Positions 40,187 to 49,690 of a stretch of 57,355 bases of DNA are shown here, piece after piece. Position numbers and translations under genes: made by a program. Location of the stretch: assembly GCF_945870625.1 (NCBI RefSeq), contig NZ_CAMBTS010000001.1, forward strand, positions 92,432-149,786, written 5' to 3'. Under the pieces are notes generated by a model. It searched no databases and was not told the DNA's origin. It saw nothing but the letters and a program-made list of their open reading frames with translations. Source of the stretch: Novosphingobium sp. Chol11 (lineage in GTDB: Bacteria > Pseudomonadota > Alphaproteobacteria > Sphingomonadales > Sphingomonadaceae). Numbering within the stretch: position 1 is the stretch's first letter; each line of letters begins with the position of its first letter.

Positions 40187-41428
40187 TTGATCCTCTCGCC
40201 CTTCGAATGGACCATCGCCAAGCGATATATGCTGCCGGGGCGCGGCGAGGCATTTATCGCGATGGTCGCCGGGATAAGTCTTGTGGCGGTCATGCTCGGG
40301 GTTGCCGCGCTGGTCATCGTGATGAGCGTGATGAACGGTTTTCGCGCCGAACTGCTCGACAAAATCGTCGGTCTTAATGGCCACGCGGTGATCCAGGCTT
40401 ATGGTGGCCGGCTGGATGATTGGCAGGATATCCTGAAGCGCGTGGAAAAAACCCCCGGCGTTACGCGCGCCTCGCCCCTGATCGAGCAGCCTTTGCTCGC
40501 CAGCTTCAATGGGCGAGTGGAAGCCATTCTGGTGCGCGGCAATACGACAGGCGATCTGAAACGGCTGGCCGAAAAGCGCGTGGCGGGCAATTTTGCCTCG
40601 CTCCAGATGGGGACATCAACGGCCGCAATCGGCTCGCGGCTCGCAGAAAATCTCGGCGCGCAAGTGGGCGACACGATCACGATCATCAATCCGCAGGGCC
40701 GCTCGACCCCGTTTGGCACTGTCCCGCGCCAGATCGCTTATCAAGTGGGCGCGATCTTCGAGATCGGGGTTTACGATTACGATCAGGCCTATGTCGTCAT
40801 GCCGATCGCCGACGCGCAGACCTTGCTGCTGACCGGCGACACCATCGGCATGATCGAGGTGACTACCGAGGACGCCGATAGGGTGGGCAACATCATGGCC
40901 CCCTTGAAGCAGGAATTGGCTGGCCGCGCGCAAGTGACCGACTGGCGCACGATGAACGCCAGCCTGTTTGAAGCGCTGGCGGTTGACCGGGTGGCGATGT
41001 TCATCGTGTTGTCGATGATCGTGCTGGTGGCGGTGTTCAATATCCTGTCGTCCCTCATCATGCTGGTGCGCGCCAAGACCCGCGACATCGCGATCCTGCG
41101 CACGATGGGGGCAACGCGGACCAGCCTGATGAAAGTGTTCGTCACCATCGGTTTCGTGATCGGCGCGCTGGGCACTGCAGTCGGGCTGGGGCTGGGGTTC
41201 GTGTTCCTTTATTACCGCCAACAGGTGGTTCGCGCGGTCGAATTCATCACAGGTCAAAACTTGTGGGATCCCTCGATCCGCTTCCTCACCGATCTGCCCA
41301 GCCGCAGCGATCCCTTCGAAATCACCATGATCTGCGTGATGGCGCTGGTTTTGAGCTTCCTTGCCACGCTCTATCCCGCGCTGACGGCCGCGAGCACCGA
41401 TCCGGTGCAGGTGCTGCGCTATGAGTGA
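40187..41428 (+). CDS. lipoprotein-releasing ABC transporter permease (LolC/E type)
   Basis: 413-residue inner-membrane subunit of the Lol lipoprotein export system. A first transmembrane helix ([26 protein letters not shown]) is followed by a periplasmic domain and three C-terminal helices ([37 protein letters not shown] and onward). Family members begin [13 protein letters not shown], which here requires a TTG start at 40187; no ATG lies nearby. Only one permease gene is present, so it may work as a homodimer or LolF-like hybrid. It overlaps lolD by 8 nt. Confidence 0.92.
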   Translation: MILSPFEWTIAKRYMLPGRGEAFIAMVAGISLVAVMLGVAALVIVMSVMNGFRAELLDKIVGLNGHAVIQAYGGRLDDWQDILKRVEKTPGVTRASPLIEQPLLASFNGRVEAILVRGNTTGDLKRLAEKRVAGNFASLQMGTSTAAIGSRLAENLGAQVGDTITIINPQGRSTPFGTVPRQIAYQVGAIFEIGVYDYDQAYVVMPIADAQTLLLTGDTIGMIEVTTEDADRVGNIMAPLKQELAGRAQVTDWRTMNASLFEALAVDRVAMFIVLSMIVLVAVFNILSSLIMLVRAKTRDIAILRTMGATRTSLMKVFVTIGFVIGALGTAVGLGLGFVFLYYRQQVVRAVEFITGQNLWDPSIRFLTDLPSRSDPFEITMICVMALVLSFLATLYPALTAASTDPVQVLRYE

Positions 41429-42110
41429 CCATGACCGAGTTCCTTCGGTGGTGCGGCTGCGCGGCCTCAAGCGGAGCTTCACCCAAGGCGGCGAGACGAT
41501 CGAAGTGCTGCGCGGCATCGATCTGGACGTTCGGCCGGGCGAGATTGTCGCGCTGCTCGGGCCTTCTGGTTCGGGCAAATCGACGCTGCTGCAGGCGGTC
41601 GGCCTGCTTGAAGGCGGGTTTGCGGGCAATATCGAGATCGCCGGGATCGAAACCGCGCAACTTTCAGGTGATGAGCGCACGGCGGTGCGGCGCGATCATC
41701 TGGGTTTTGTCTATCAATTCCATCACTTGTTGCCCGATTTTAATGCAACAGAGAACGTTGTTCTGCCGCAGCTTGTGGTGGGCAAGCGTGCCGCCGCCGC
41801 GCAGCAACGGGCGCACGATTTGCTCATCGCGCTCGGCCTCGGCCACAGGCTCACCCACCGGCCCAGCCAGCTTTCGGGCGGCGAACAGCAGCGCGTCGCG
41901 GTCGCCCGCGCGCTCGCCAATCGCCCCGCATTGGTGCTGGCCGACGAGCCGACCGGCAATCTGGACGAGGCGACCGCCAACCGCGTGCTCGATGAATTCC
42001 TCAAACTGGTGCGCGAGGAAGGCAGCGCCGCCATCGTCGCCACCCACAACGAGCGACTGGCGCTGCGGATGGACCGGGTCTTGCGGTTGCACGAAGGGCT
42101 GCTGGCGTAA
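41421..42110 (+). CDS. lolD: lipoprotein-releasing ABC transporter ATP-binding protein
   Basis: 229-residue ATPase of the Lol complex. Walker [11 protein letters not shown]-loop with [18 protein letters not shown] (family-specific), signature LSGGEQQR and Walker [12 protein letters not shown] are intact. The start overlaps the permease stop by 8 nt. Powers release of lipoproteins from the inner membrane toward the outer membrane. Confidence 0.97.
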   Translation: MSDHDRVPSVVRLRGLKRSFTQGGETIEVLRGIDLDVRPGEIVALLGPSGSGKSTLLQAVGLLEGGFAGNIEIAGIETAQLSGDERTAVRRDHLGFVYQFHHLLPDFNATENVVLPQLVVGKRAAAAQQRAHDLLIALGLGHRLTHRPSQLSGGEQQRVAVARALANRPALVLADEPTGNLDEATANRVLDEFLKLVREEGSAAIVATHNERLALRMDRVLRLHEGLLA

Positions 42111-42180
42111 GCAGCACACCCCTTGATCCCCGGGCATCCCCGTGCGACGTTTGTACTTTAGCGAACTGCGAGAAGCGCAA

Positions 42181-42669
42181 ATGTCCAGCCCTCAGACTAT
42201 CGCCGATTTTTCCGTGAAGCTGCCGAACGGCGAGGCGCATAGCCTGAGAGACAAGGCGGGCAAGGTCCTGCTCGTGGTCAACACCGCCTCCAAGTGCGGA
42301 TTCACCCCGCAGTACGACGGGCTGGAGGCGCTATGGCGCAAGTATGTGGACCGGGGCTTCGAAGTGCTGGCCTTCCCCTGCAACCAGTTCGGCGGGCAGG
42401 AACCGGGCACGGCGGAGGAAATCGACACCTTCTGCAAGGTCAACTTCGGGGTAAGCTTCCCGCTCATGGCCAAGATCGAAGTCAACGGCGCCGGGGCCGA
42501 TCCGCTCTACCAATGGCTCAAGAACGCCGCCCCCGGCGTGCTCGGCACCAAAGGCATCAAATGGAATTTCACCAAGTTCCTGATCGGCCGCGATGGCAAA
42601 GTCGTGCGCCGCTATGGCCCGACGGACAAGCCGGAGAAGCTGGAAGCGGATATTGCGGCGCTGCTTTAA
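42181..42669 (+). CDS. glutathione peroxidase family protein
   Basis: 162-residue thiol peroxidase. The peroxidatic residue is Cys39 in NTASKCGFTPQY (not selenocysteine); Gln69 in FPCNQFGGQEPG, Trp128 and Asn129 in KWNFTKFLI complete the active site. Many such Cys enzymes use thioredoxin rather than glutathione. The ATG at 42181 gives the family N-terminus. It follows lolD by 70 nt. Confidence 0.95.
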   Translation: MSSPQTIADFSVKLPNGEAHSLRDKAGKVLLVVNTASKCGFTPQYDGLEALWRKYVDRGFEVLAFPCNQFGGQEPGTAEEIDTFCKVNFGVSFPLMAKIEVNGAGADPLYQWLKNAAPGVLGTKGIKWNFTKFLIGRDGKVVRRYGPTDKPEKLEADIAALL

Positions 42670-42699
42670 GGGGCACGTTCCTCCAGAAGCCCGTCACAT

Positions 42700-42771
42700 C
42701 CGTTCGTGTTTAGCGAAGTCGAGACACCTTGGCGTGGCGTGCAGTGTCTCGACTTCGTTCGACACGAACGG
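42700..42771. repeat. large palindromic repeat of sphingomonad type
   Basis: A 28-nt arm at 42700-42727 (starting CCGTTCGTGT, ending GTCGAGACAC) is inverted at 42744-42771 with 25 of 28 matches and a 16-nt loop. Such cGTTCGTGTCGAGcGAAGTCGAGAcac elements are, as I recall, dispersed in Sphingomonadales intergenic regions. It starts 31 nt after the gpx stop and could end its transcript. No second copy was noticed in this window. Confidence 0.8.
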
Positions 42772-42781
42772 GAGGTCAGGT

Positions 42782-42850
42782 TTGGATAAGCCCAATCCCA
42801 AGTGGAAAAAGCGCGCCCCGACCCTCGCAGAATCGCCGCCCAAACCCTAA
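42782..42850 (+). CDS. possible 22-residue basic peptide upstream of dnaE
   Basis: A TTG at 42782, 7 nt behind GGGAGG, opens a frame for MDKPNPKWKKRAPTLAESPP plus two residues, ending 9 nt before dnaE. The peptide is basic and Pro-rich. It could be a leader peptide, a small protein or chance. No homologue is known to me. Confidence 0.22.
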   Translation: MDKPNPKWKKRAPTLAESPPKP

Positions 42851-42859
42851 CCTTCCCAG

Positions 42860-45800
42860 ATGTCCAACACTCCCTTCGTTCCGCTGCGCATCTTCTCCTC
42901 CTACACGATGCTCGACGGGGCGATTGATCCCAAGGCGATTGCCAAGACGGCGGCGGAGCGGGGGTTTCCGGCGGCCGCGATCACCGATCGCAATGGGCTT
43001 TATGGCAGCGTTGCGTTTGCCAAGGCCTGCTTCGACATGGGTGTGCAGCCGATCATCGGCACGATGCTCGCTGTCGCGCGGCCCTCGCGCGAAGGTGCCG
43101 CGCCGACGGGTTTCGGGGCCAGCGCGCCCACGATCGACTGGCTCGCGCTCTATGCGCAGGATGCGGCGGGGTATCAGAACCTCTGCCACCTCGTCAGCCA
43201 TGCGCACCTTGGCCGTCCGCTGGAATTCGAGGCGCATGTTCCGCTTGCCGAACTCAAGGGCCGCACCGATGGGCTGCTGTGCCTGACAGCGGCGGGGGAG
43301 GGCGCGCTCGTGAGGCTGCTTGCTGGCGAACAAGCCATCGCGGCGGAAGCTTATCTGGCCGAGCTTGAGGCGCTGTTCCCCCAGCGGCTTTACATCGAGC
43401 TCGCTCGGCGGAGCGATGTGGCGGAAATGGCCGCCGAGGCTGGGCTCATCGATCTCGCCTATGCGCGCGATATTCCGCTTGTCGCCACCAATCCGGCTTG
43501 CTTTGCAGAGCGGGCGTTCTATCCCGCGCACGATGCGTTGCTGTGCATCGCCAGCTCCACCCATGTCGACAGCACCGACCGCCCGCGTTCTTCGAACGAA
43601 TGGTGGATCAAGGGCGGCCCGATGATGGAGGAGATCTTCGCCGACGTGCCCGAGGCGCTGGCGAACACGCTCGTCGTCGCGCAGCGCACCGCGTTCAAGC
43701 CGCCCTATCGCAAGCCGATCCTGCCCAGCCTTGCAGGCGACAAGGAAGGCGAGGCGCGCATGATGGGCGAGGATTCGCGCTCCGGCCTCGTGGCGCGGAT
43801 GAAGCCATACTACCCGGAAACAGTGTGCGATGAACTGGTCGACGCGCTGACTTGCCTGGTGGACGAGTTGGAAGAACGGACCTTCGAGCAGCTCAAGGCC
43901 GCTGGCCACTGGGACGAGGTCAAGCAATACCGCGACCGGCTCGAATTCGAGATCGGCATCATCAACCGCATGGGCTTCGGCGGGTACTTCCTGATCGTGG
44001 CCGATTTCATCAAGTGGGCCAAGGAGCAGGGCATTCCGGTGGGGCCGGGGCGCGGTTCGGGCGCCGGCTCGCTGGTCGCCTGGGCGCTGACCATCACCGA
44101 TCTCGATCCGATCAAGCTTGGCCTGCTGTTCGAACGATTCCTCAACCCGGAGCGCGTTTCGATGCCGGATTTCGACATCGACTTCTGCGAAACCCGGCGC
44201 GGCGAGGTGATCCGCTATGTTCAGCGCAAATACGGCGAGGACCACGTCGCGCAGATCATCACTTTCGGCAAGCTGAAGGCCCGCGCGGTGCTGCGCGATA
44301 CGGGGCGCATCCTGCAAATGAGTTATGGACAAGTCGACCGCCTGTGCAAGCTGGTGCCCAACCACCCCACCGACCCCTGGCCGCTCCCCCGCGCGCTCAA
44401 TGGCGTGCCGGAGCTGCGCCGCGAATACGACCGCAACCCCGAAGTGCGCCGCCTGATCGATCTGGCGATGCAACTCGAGGGCCTGCCGCGCAACAGCTCG
44501 ACCCACGCGGCGGGCGTGGTGATCGGCGACCGCCCGCTGGCGCAGATCGTCCCGCTTTATCGCGATCCGCGTTCGGACATGCCGGTCACGCAGTTCGACA
44601 TGAAATATGTCGAGGAAGCCGGCCTGGTGAAGTTCGACTTCCTTGGCCTCAAGACGCTGTCGGTGCTGCGCAAGGCAATCGACCTGCTCGCGCTGCGCGA
44701 GATTACCATCGATCTTGATCGGCTCGCGTGGGATGATCCGCAAGTCTATAAACTGCTGCAGGCAGGCGACACGGTGGGCGTGTTCCAGCTTGAATCCGAA
44801 GGCATGCGGCGCACGCTTGCGGCGGTGAAACCCACCAGTTTCGGTGATATCATCGCGCTGGTTTCGCTCTACCGGCCGGGGCCGATGGACAACATTCCCC
44901 TCTTTGGCCGCCGCAAGAATGGCCTTGAAAGCATTGAATACCCTCATGAAAAGCTTTCGGTTATTCTGGCCGAGACATATGGGGTGTTCGTCTATCAGGA
45001 ACAGGTGATGCAGGCCGCGCAGCTGCTTGCAGGCTACTCGCTGGGCGATGCCGATCTGCTGCGCCGCGCCATGGGCAAGAAGGTGCAGGCTGAAATGGAC
45101 GCGCAGCGCCAGCGCTTTGTCGATGGCTGCAAGACGGTTTCCGGAATCGAGGCGGCCAAGGCGAATGAACTGTTCGACTTGATCGACAAGTTTGCAGGCT
45201 ACGGCTTCAACAAGAGCCATGCGGCCGCCTATGCGCTGCTGGCCTATCAAACCGCGTGGCTCAAGACGCATTACCCGCACGAGTTCTTCGCAGCCTCTAT
45301 GTGCTTCGACATGCATCAGTCTGAAAAACTTGCTATTTTTGTTGATGACATGCGCCGCAGCGGGGTCGCGCTCGCTGGGCCTGATATCAATTTCTCCGAA
45401 GGCGAGTTCACTGTTGAGCGGACCGACGAAGGTTACGGCGTGCGCTATGCGCTCGCCGGACTTCGCAATGTGGGTGAGAAGGCGATGGACGCGATTGTCG
45501 CCGAGCGACAGGTCAATGGGCCGTTCGCGAGCCTCGATGAGCTGTTTCGCCGCCTACCAGCAGGCGCGATGAATCGGCGCGGGCTGGAAGCGCTGGCCGC
45601 CAGCGGCGCGCTCGATGGCCTTGAGCCCAATCGCGCGATGATCACCGCCAATGCCGAGCTACTGATGGCGGTGGCAGACGAGGCCGCGCGCGCGCGCACC
45701 TCGGGACAAGGCGGGTTGTTCGGGGCTGAGGATCACGCGGTGCCCGCAAGCCGGCTGGCCGCAACCAAGCCCTGGACCCGCGCCGAGCAGATGGCGGCCG

Positions 45801-46456
45801 AACGCGAAAACTTCGGGTTTTATTTTGCCGCGCATCCCACGCAGGAATACCGCGTGGTCGCTTCGGCTAACGGCGCGCGCACGTATGGCAGCTTGATGGC
45901 AGGCGGCGGAGAAGGGGGCGGAGAGGCGCGCGCAAGTGCGCAAATGGCAGTGCTGGTTGAAAATGCGCAGCGCCGCAAAACCAAGCGCGGCAAGGATTTC
46001 ATCCTCGCCGATTTTTCAGACAGTAGCGGGCAGTTCTCCGCCTCCTGTTTCGAGGAGGCGCTGGTCGATCCCCTCTTGCAATGGGCGCGCGAGGGCACCT
46101 GCGTATTGTTGACGGTGGAGCTGGATCGGCCCAATCCCGCCGATCCTCCCCGGATCACGGTGCGCGGTGCGCGGCCGCTGGCCTCGGTCACGAGTTCTGC
46201 CCAGATGCAATTGCGGCTCGACGTGACGCGGATTGAGGCGATTGCGGAGCTTGCGATGCTGCTGCCGCGCGCTGCCGAAGCATGCGGCGAAGTCTTCGCC
46301 CGGTTGCGCACCGGTGGCGCGCTCGAGCCGCTGATCCGACTGGGAAACAACTTCCGCCTCGATGGCGAGCTCATCGAACGATTGCTTCCGGTGCAAGGGC
46401 TTGGCAATGTGGCGCTAACGGCAAAACCGCAACGCCACTTGCGGCTCGTTGAATAA
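42860..46456 (+). CDS. dnaE: DNA polymerase III subunit alpha
   Basis: 1198-residue replicative polymerase catalytic subunit. The N-terminal PHP domain (LRIFSSYTMLDGAIDPKAI) is followed by the polymerase core with PDFDIDF (about residues 435-441, two catalytic aspartates), GRGSGAGSLVAW, the fingers GVFQLESEGMR and FNKSHAAAYALLAYQTAWLK, then tandem HhH, OB fold and C-terminal region. Length and domain order are those of standard DnaE1. The acyl-CoA ligase gene follows after 23 nt. Confidence 0.98.
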   Translation: MSNTPFVPLRIFSSYTMLDGAIDPKAIAKTAAERGFPAAAITDRNGLYGSVAFAKACFDMGVQPIIGTMLAVARPSREGAAPTGFGASAPTIDWLALYAQDAAGYQNLCHLVSHAHLGRPLEFEAHVPLAELKGRTDGLLCLTAAGEGALVRLLAGEQAIAAEAYLAELEALFPQRLYIELARRSDVAEMAAEAGLIDLAYARDIPLVATNPACFAERAFYPAHDALLCIASSTHVDSTDRPRSSNEWWIKGGPMMEEIFADVPEALANTLVVAQRTAFKPPYRKPILPSLAGDKEGEARMMGEDSRSGLVARMKPYYPETVCDELVDALTCLVDELEERTFEQLKAAGHWDEVKQYRDRLEFEIGIINRMGFGGYFLIVADFIKWAKEQGIPVGPGRGSGAGSLVAWALTITDLDPIKLGLLFERFLNPERVSMPDFDIDFCETRRGEVIRYVQRKYGEDHVAQIITFGKLKARAVLRDTGRILQMSYGQVDRLCKLVPNHPTDPWPLPRALNGVPELRREYDRNPEVRRLIDLAMQLEGLPRNSSTHAAGVVIGDRPLAQIVPLYRDPRSDMPVTQFDMKYVEEAGLVKFDFLGLKTLSVLRKAIDLLALREITIDLDRLAWDDPQVYKLLQAGDTVGVFQLESEGMRRTLAAVKPTSFGDIIALVSLYRPGPMDNIPLFGRRKNGLESIEYPHEKLSVILAETYGVFVYQEQVMQAAQLLAGYSLGDADLLRRAMGKKVQAEMDAQRQRFVDGCKTVSGIEAAKANELFDLIDKFAGYGFNKSHAAAYALLAYQTAWLKTHYPHEFFAASMCFDMHQSEKLAIFVDDMRRSGVALAGPDINFSEGEFTVERTDEGYGVRYALAGLRNVGEKAMDAIVAERQVNGPFASLDELFRRLPAGAMNRRGLEALAASGALDGLEPNRAMITANAELLMAVADEAARARTSGQGGLFGAEDHAVPASRLAATKPWTRAEQMAAERENFGFYFAAHPTQEYRVVASANGARTYGSLMAGGGEGGGEARASAQMAVLVENAQRRKTKRGKDFILADFSDSSGQFSASCFEEALVDPLLQWAREGTCVLLTVELDRPNPADPPRITVRGARPLASVTSSAQMQLRLDVTRIEAIAELAMLLPRAAEACGEVFARLRTGGALEPLIRLGNNFRLDGELIERLLPVQGLGNVALTAKPQRHLRLVE

Positions 46457-46479
46457 CAAAATCGGATTGAGGGACAGGG

Positions 46480-48087
46480 ATGATGCAACTTGGGGCGATG
46501 CAGGATTGGAAGCTGCGGGTAACGCACTTGATCGATCACGCAGCACGCGAACACGCCACCCGCGAGATCGTCTCGCGCTGGGCAGATGGTAGCGAAAGTC
46601 GGACAAATTGGGCGGCCATTCGCCATGACGCGATGCGCATGGCCCAAAAGCTGCGCCGGATCGGAATTGCCCCCGGCGAGCGGGTTGCCACGCTGGCCAT
46701 GAACCATCACCGCCACCTGGTGACTTGGTATGGCGCGGTGGGCGTCGGCGCGGTGCTCCATACGATCAACCCGCGGCTGTTTGAAGACCAGCTCGATTAT
46801 ATCGTCAATCATGCCGAAGACCGCGTTCTGCTGTTCGACAAGGCATTTGCGCCTTTGGTCGAGCGCATGAAGCCGCGCTGGCCCTCCATCGAAACTTACA
46901 TCTGCTTCGATAGCAATGAACCTGCCGAACACTTCGAGGAGTGGATCGCCGGCGAGGACGGCCTTGGCGAATGGGCCGACGGGGATGAGCGCGATCCGTG
47001 CATGCTTTGCTATACCAGCGGCACCACCGGCAATCCCAAGGGCGTACTCTACGAGCACCGCTCGACCGTGCTTCATGCCATGACTGGCATGATCCCCGGC
47101 GTTTTCGGCATGGATGCGCGCACCGTGATGATGCCGATTGTTCCCATGTTTCACGCAGCAGCTTGGGGATTGCCGTGGTCAGGTGCTGCGGCAGGAGCGC
47201 GGTTCGTCTACAGCGCGGTGAATGACCCTGCGGTGCTGAGCGAGCTTATCGAGCGCGAGCGTGTGAATACTTCTGCCGGTGTGCCAACGGTTTGGCTCAG
47301 CTTGCTCCAGCATTATGATAAGACTGGAACCGATATCCCGGCGAGCCTCAAGACGGTGGTTTGCGGCGGTTCAGCCATGCCGCGCGCGATGATCGAGCGT
47401 TTGATGAAATCCGGCATCCGCGTGGCGCATGCTTGGGGGATGACCGAAACGTCGCCGATTGGCACGACCGGCGCGGAAACCTGGAACTGGGACAATCTCT
47501 CGTTTGATGAGCAGATTTCCGTCAAGGCAATGCAGGGCCGGGTGCCCTTCGGGGTCGAGGTGCGCTGCGTCGATCTGGGCGATCCCGAGCAAGTCTTGCC
47601 CCGTGACGGTATCACAGCGGGCGCCTTGCAAGTGCGCGGGCCCTGGATCATCAAGCGCTATTTCAAGGCGGAGGCCGACGCGACGGACCCCAACCAATGG
47701 TTCGATACCGGCGATGTCGGCGTGATCCATCCCGATGGCACGTTGCAGCTGACTGACCGCACCAAAGATGTCATCAAATCCGGCGGGGAATGGATCAGTT
47801 CTGTCGAACTGGAGAATGCGGCGATCGGCTTTCCCGGCGTGGCCGAAGCCGCTGCCATCGGTATCGCCCATCCGCGTTGGGACGAGCGTCCGCTGCTGAT
47901 CGTGGTCAAAAAGACCGATGCTGAAGTCTGTGAGGATGCTTTGCGCGCGTTTCTGGGCGAACGTGTGGCGAAATGGTGGCTGCCTGATGCCGTGGCGTTC
48001 GTCGACCAGATCCCGCACACCGCCACCGGCAAGATCAGCAAGAAGGACCTGCGCGAGCAGTTTCGCGATTACCGCTGGGACGCCTGA
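46480..48087 (+). CDS. medium/long-chain fatty acyl-CoA ligase (AMP-binding)
   Basis: 535-residue adenylate-forming enzyme that activates fatty acids to acyl-CoA. The P-loop motif YTSGTTGNPKG (about residue 180), HAWGMTETSPI, WFDTGDVGVIHPDG, DRTKDVIKSGGEWISS and the C-terminal lysine region TGKISKKDLR are present. The MFHAAAWGLPW segment resembles AlkK-type ligases. A DUF1330 protein gene follows after 12 nt, suggesting a shared pathway. The start may be the second Met. Confidence 0.93.
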   Translation: MMQLGAMQDWKLRVTHLIDHAAREHATREIVSRWADGSESRTNWAAIRHDAMRMAQKLRRIGIAPGERVATLAMNHHRHLVTWYGAVGVGAVLHTINPRLFEDQLDYIVNHAEDRVLLFDKAFAPLVERMKPRWPSIETYICFDSNEPAEHFEEWIAGEDGLGEWADGDERDPCMLCYTSGTTGNPKGVLYEHRSTVLHAMTGMIPGVFGMDARTVMMPIVPMFHAAAWGLPWSGAAAGARFVYSAVNDPAVLSELIERERVNTSAGVPTVWLSLLQHYDKTGTDIPASLKTVVCGGSAMPRAMIERLMKSGIRVAHAWGMTETSPIGTTGAETWNWDNLSFDEQISVKAMQGRVPFGVEVRCVDLGDPEQVLPRDGITAGALQVRGPWIIKRYFKAEADATDPNQWFDTGDVGVIHPDGTLQLTDRTKDVIKSGGEWISSVELENAAIGFPGVAEAAAIGIAHPRWDERPLLIVVKKTDAEVCEDALRAFLGERVAKWWLPDAVAFVDQIPHTATGKISKKDLREQFRDYRWDA

Positions 48088-48099
48088 AGGAGCAAGCCG

Positions 48100-48519
48100 A
48101 TGAGCACCTACATCGATCCGAGCCGAGAGAATTTCGACCTGTTCAAGGCTTTGCCGCGCGACACGCCGATTCACATGCTCAATCTCATCAGGTTCAAGGC
48201 TATGGCCGCTTATCCGGAAGGGCACGATCTGGCGGGCGCAGGGCTGACGGGTGCCGCGGCTTATGCCGAATACATGCGCACCATTCAGCCGGTGCTGGCG
48301 CGCGCGGGCGGCAGGATCGTGTGGAAGGGCGCATTTGAGGCGGTCGTCACCGGCCCCGGTGAATGGCCATGGGATGAAAGCTTCGTGATGAGCTACCCCG
48401 ATGCGGCGGCCTTCATGGGGATGGTCAAGGATCCGGACTACGCGCCGGTCGTCGTGCACCGCCAGGCTGCGGTCGAAGATTCGCGCCTCGTCCGATTTGC
48501 GCCTGACCGCGATATCTGA
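48100..48519 (+). CDS. DUF1330 domain protein
   Basis: 139-residue protein of the DUF1330 ferredoxin-like dimeric alpha-beta barrel superfamily. IHMLNLIRFK near the N-terminus and SFVMSYPDAAAFMGMVKDPDYAPVVVHRQAAVEDSRLVRF match the family pattern. The function is unknown. It is 12 nt behind the acyl-CoA ligase, so the two are cotranscribed and probably act on related substrates. Confidence 0.87.
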   Translation: MSTYIDPSRENFDLFKALPRDTPIHMLNLIRFKAMAAYPEGHDLAGAGLTGAAAYAEYMRTIQPVLARAGGRIVWKGAFEAVVTGPGEWPWDESFVMSYPDAAAFMGMVKDPDYAPVVVHRQAAVEDSRLVRFAPDRDI

Positions 48520-48528
48520 TCCGGCCAC

Positions 48529-48550
48529 CGGCGCACGGCCGTCGGCGCCG
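48529..48550. terminator. hairpin between convergent genes
   Basis: CGGCGC (48529-48534) pairs with GCGCCG (48545-48550), and the inner ACGGCCGT is self-complementary. It lies between the DUF1330 and radical SAM stops. No T-run is seen. Confidence 0.5.
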
Positions 48551-48565
48551 ATTGGCAGACCCTTG

Positions 48566-49633
48566 TCATAGCATGCACAATTGCCCGTCGGGCGAGGGCG
48601 GACGAAACATGCTGCCATCGAGGATTGCTTTTGCTTGCGGGATTGCGGCACGTTTCAAGGCAATGCGGAAGCGCGCGCGGATCAGATCGGCCCACACCCC
48701 TTGCGGCTTCATTCGCGTAAAGAATGCCGGATCGTTATCCTTGCCGCCCCGCGCCGATTGGACGATGCTGATGACTTTGGCCGCTCGGTCAGGGAAATGA
48801 ACCTCAAGCCATTCGCGAAATAGCGGTGCCACCTCATGCGGCAGGCGCAGCATGATCCAGATGGCCGATAGCGCGCCTTGCTTCCCTGCCTGCGCCAGAA
48901 TGTCTTCGATGAACGGATCGGTGATTGCGGGGATGATCGGCGAAACCGAGACATGGGCATGGACCCCCGCTTCGGCCAGCTTTCCCAATGCTGCCAAGCG
49001 TTTGGCCGGTGAAGTTGCGCGCGGTTCGAGGATTTCTGAAAGCCGGGGATCAAGGCTGGTCACCGACAGCGCGACCGCGACGAGGTTCTGCCGCGCCAAT
49101 TCCCGCAACAGATCTAGGTCATCCAGCACACGCGCCGATTTGGTTGTGATCGTGACCGGGTGGCGTGTTTCCAGGCACAATTCGAGCACCGCCCGGGTGA
49201 TGCGGTAACGAGCTTCGATCGGTTGATAAGGGTCGGTGTTGGTCCCCAGCGCCAAAGGCTTCGGGCTGTATCCCCGTTTGGCAAAGGTCTGGCGCAGCAA
49301 CGCTGCAGCCTGTGGTTTGGCAAATAGCTTGGTTTCAAAGTCAAGGCCCGGGGACAGATCGTGGTAGGCGTGGGTCGGGCGGGCGTAGCAATAAATGCAG
49401 CCGTGCTCGCAGCCGCGATAAGCGTTCAAAGACCGGTCGAAGGGCACATCGGGCGACTGGTTGAAAGTCAGGATCGATTTGGGAAATTCCTCGACGACAG
49501 TCGTCCGCAAAGGTGCTGGCGCACCATCGATGATCGTGCTGGCATCCAGCCAATCGCGATCATCCTCCCGCGCAGCGAGCCCGAAGCGGGCCGGGCCAAT
49601 AACGGATTGCGCACCTCTGCCACGAATCTTCAT
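48566..49633 (-). CDS. PA0069/SplB-like radical SAM protein
   Basis: 355-residue radical SAM enzyme. The iron-sulfur motif C75-x3-C79-x2-C82 is in YRGCEHGCIYCYARPTH. KSILTFNQSPDVPFDRSLNAYRG and GTNTDPYQPIEARYRITR are typical of the family annotated after PA0069, related to spore photoproduct lyase; the reaction is unknown. I prefer the ATG at 49633 (MKIRGRGAQ) over one 5 codons upstream. Monocistronic or transcribed after moaB. Confidence 0.92.
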   Translation of the reverse strand: MKIRGRGAQSVIGPARFGLAAREDDRDWLDASTIIDGAPAPLRTTVVEEFPKSILTFNQSPDVPFDRSLNAYRGCEHGCIYCYARPTHAYHDLSPGLDFETKLFAKPQAAALLRQTFAKRGYSPKPLALGTNTDPYQPIEARYRITRAVLELCLETRHPVTITTKSARVLDDLDLLRELARQNLVAVALSVTSLDPRLSEILEPRATSPAKRLAALGKLAEAGVHAHVSVSPIIPAITDPFIEDILAQAGKQGALSAIWIMLRLPHEVAPLFREWLEVHFPDRAAKVISIVQSARGGKDNDPAFFTRMKPQGVWADLIRARFRIALKRAAIPQAKAILDGSMFRPPSPDGQLCML

Positions 49634-49690
49634 AGCACACTGGAACATATTAGGAACAAAAACGCAAGCTCATGGCCTGCGCCAAGGCGA

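Noticed and set aside
42776..45316. An 846-codon minus-strand open frame
   Set aside because: Antisense to dnaE, whose catalytic motifs are unambiguous; the minus translation is rich in His, Arg and Gln, typical of a shadow frame.
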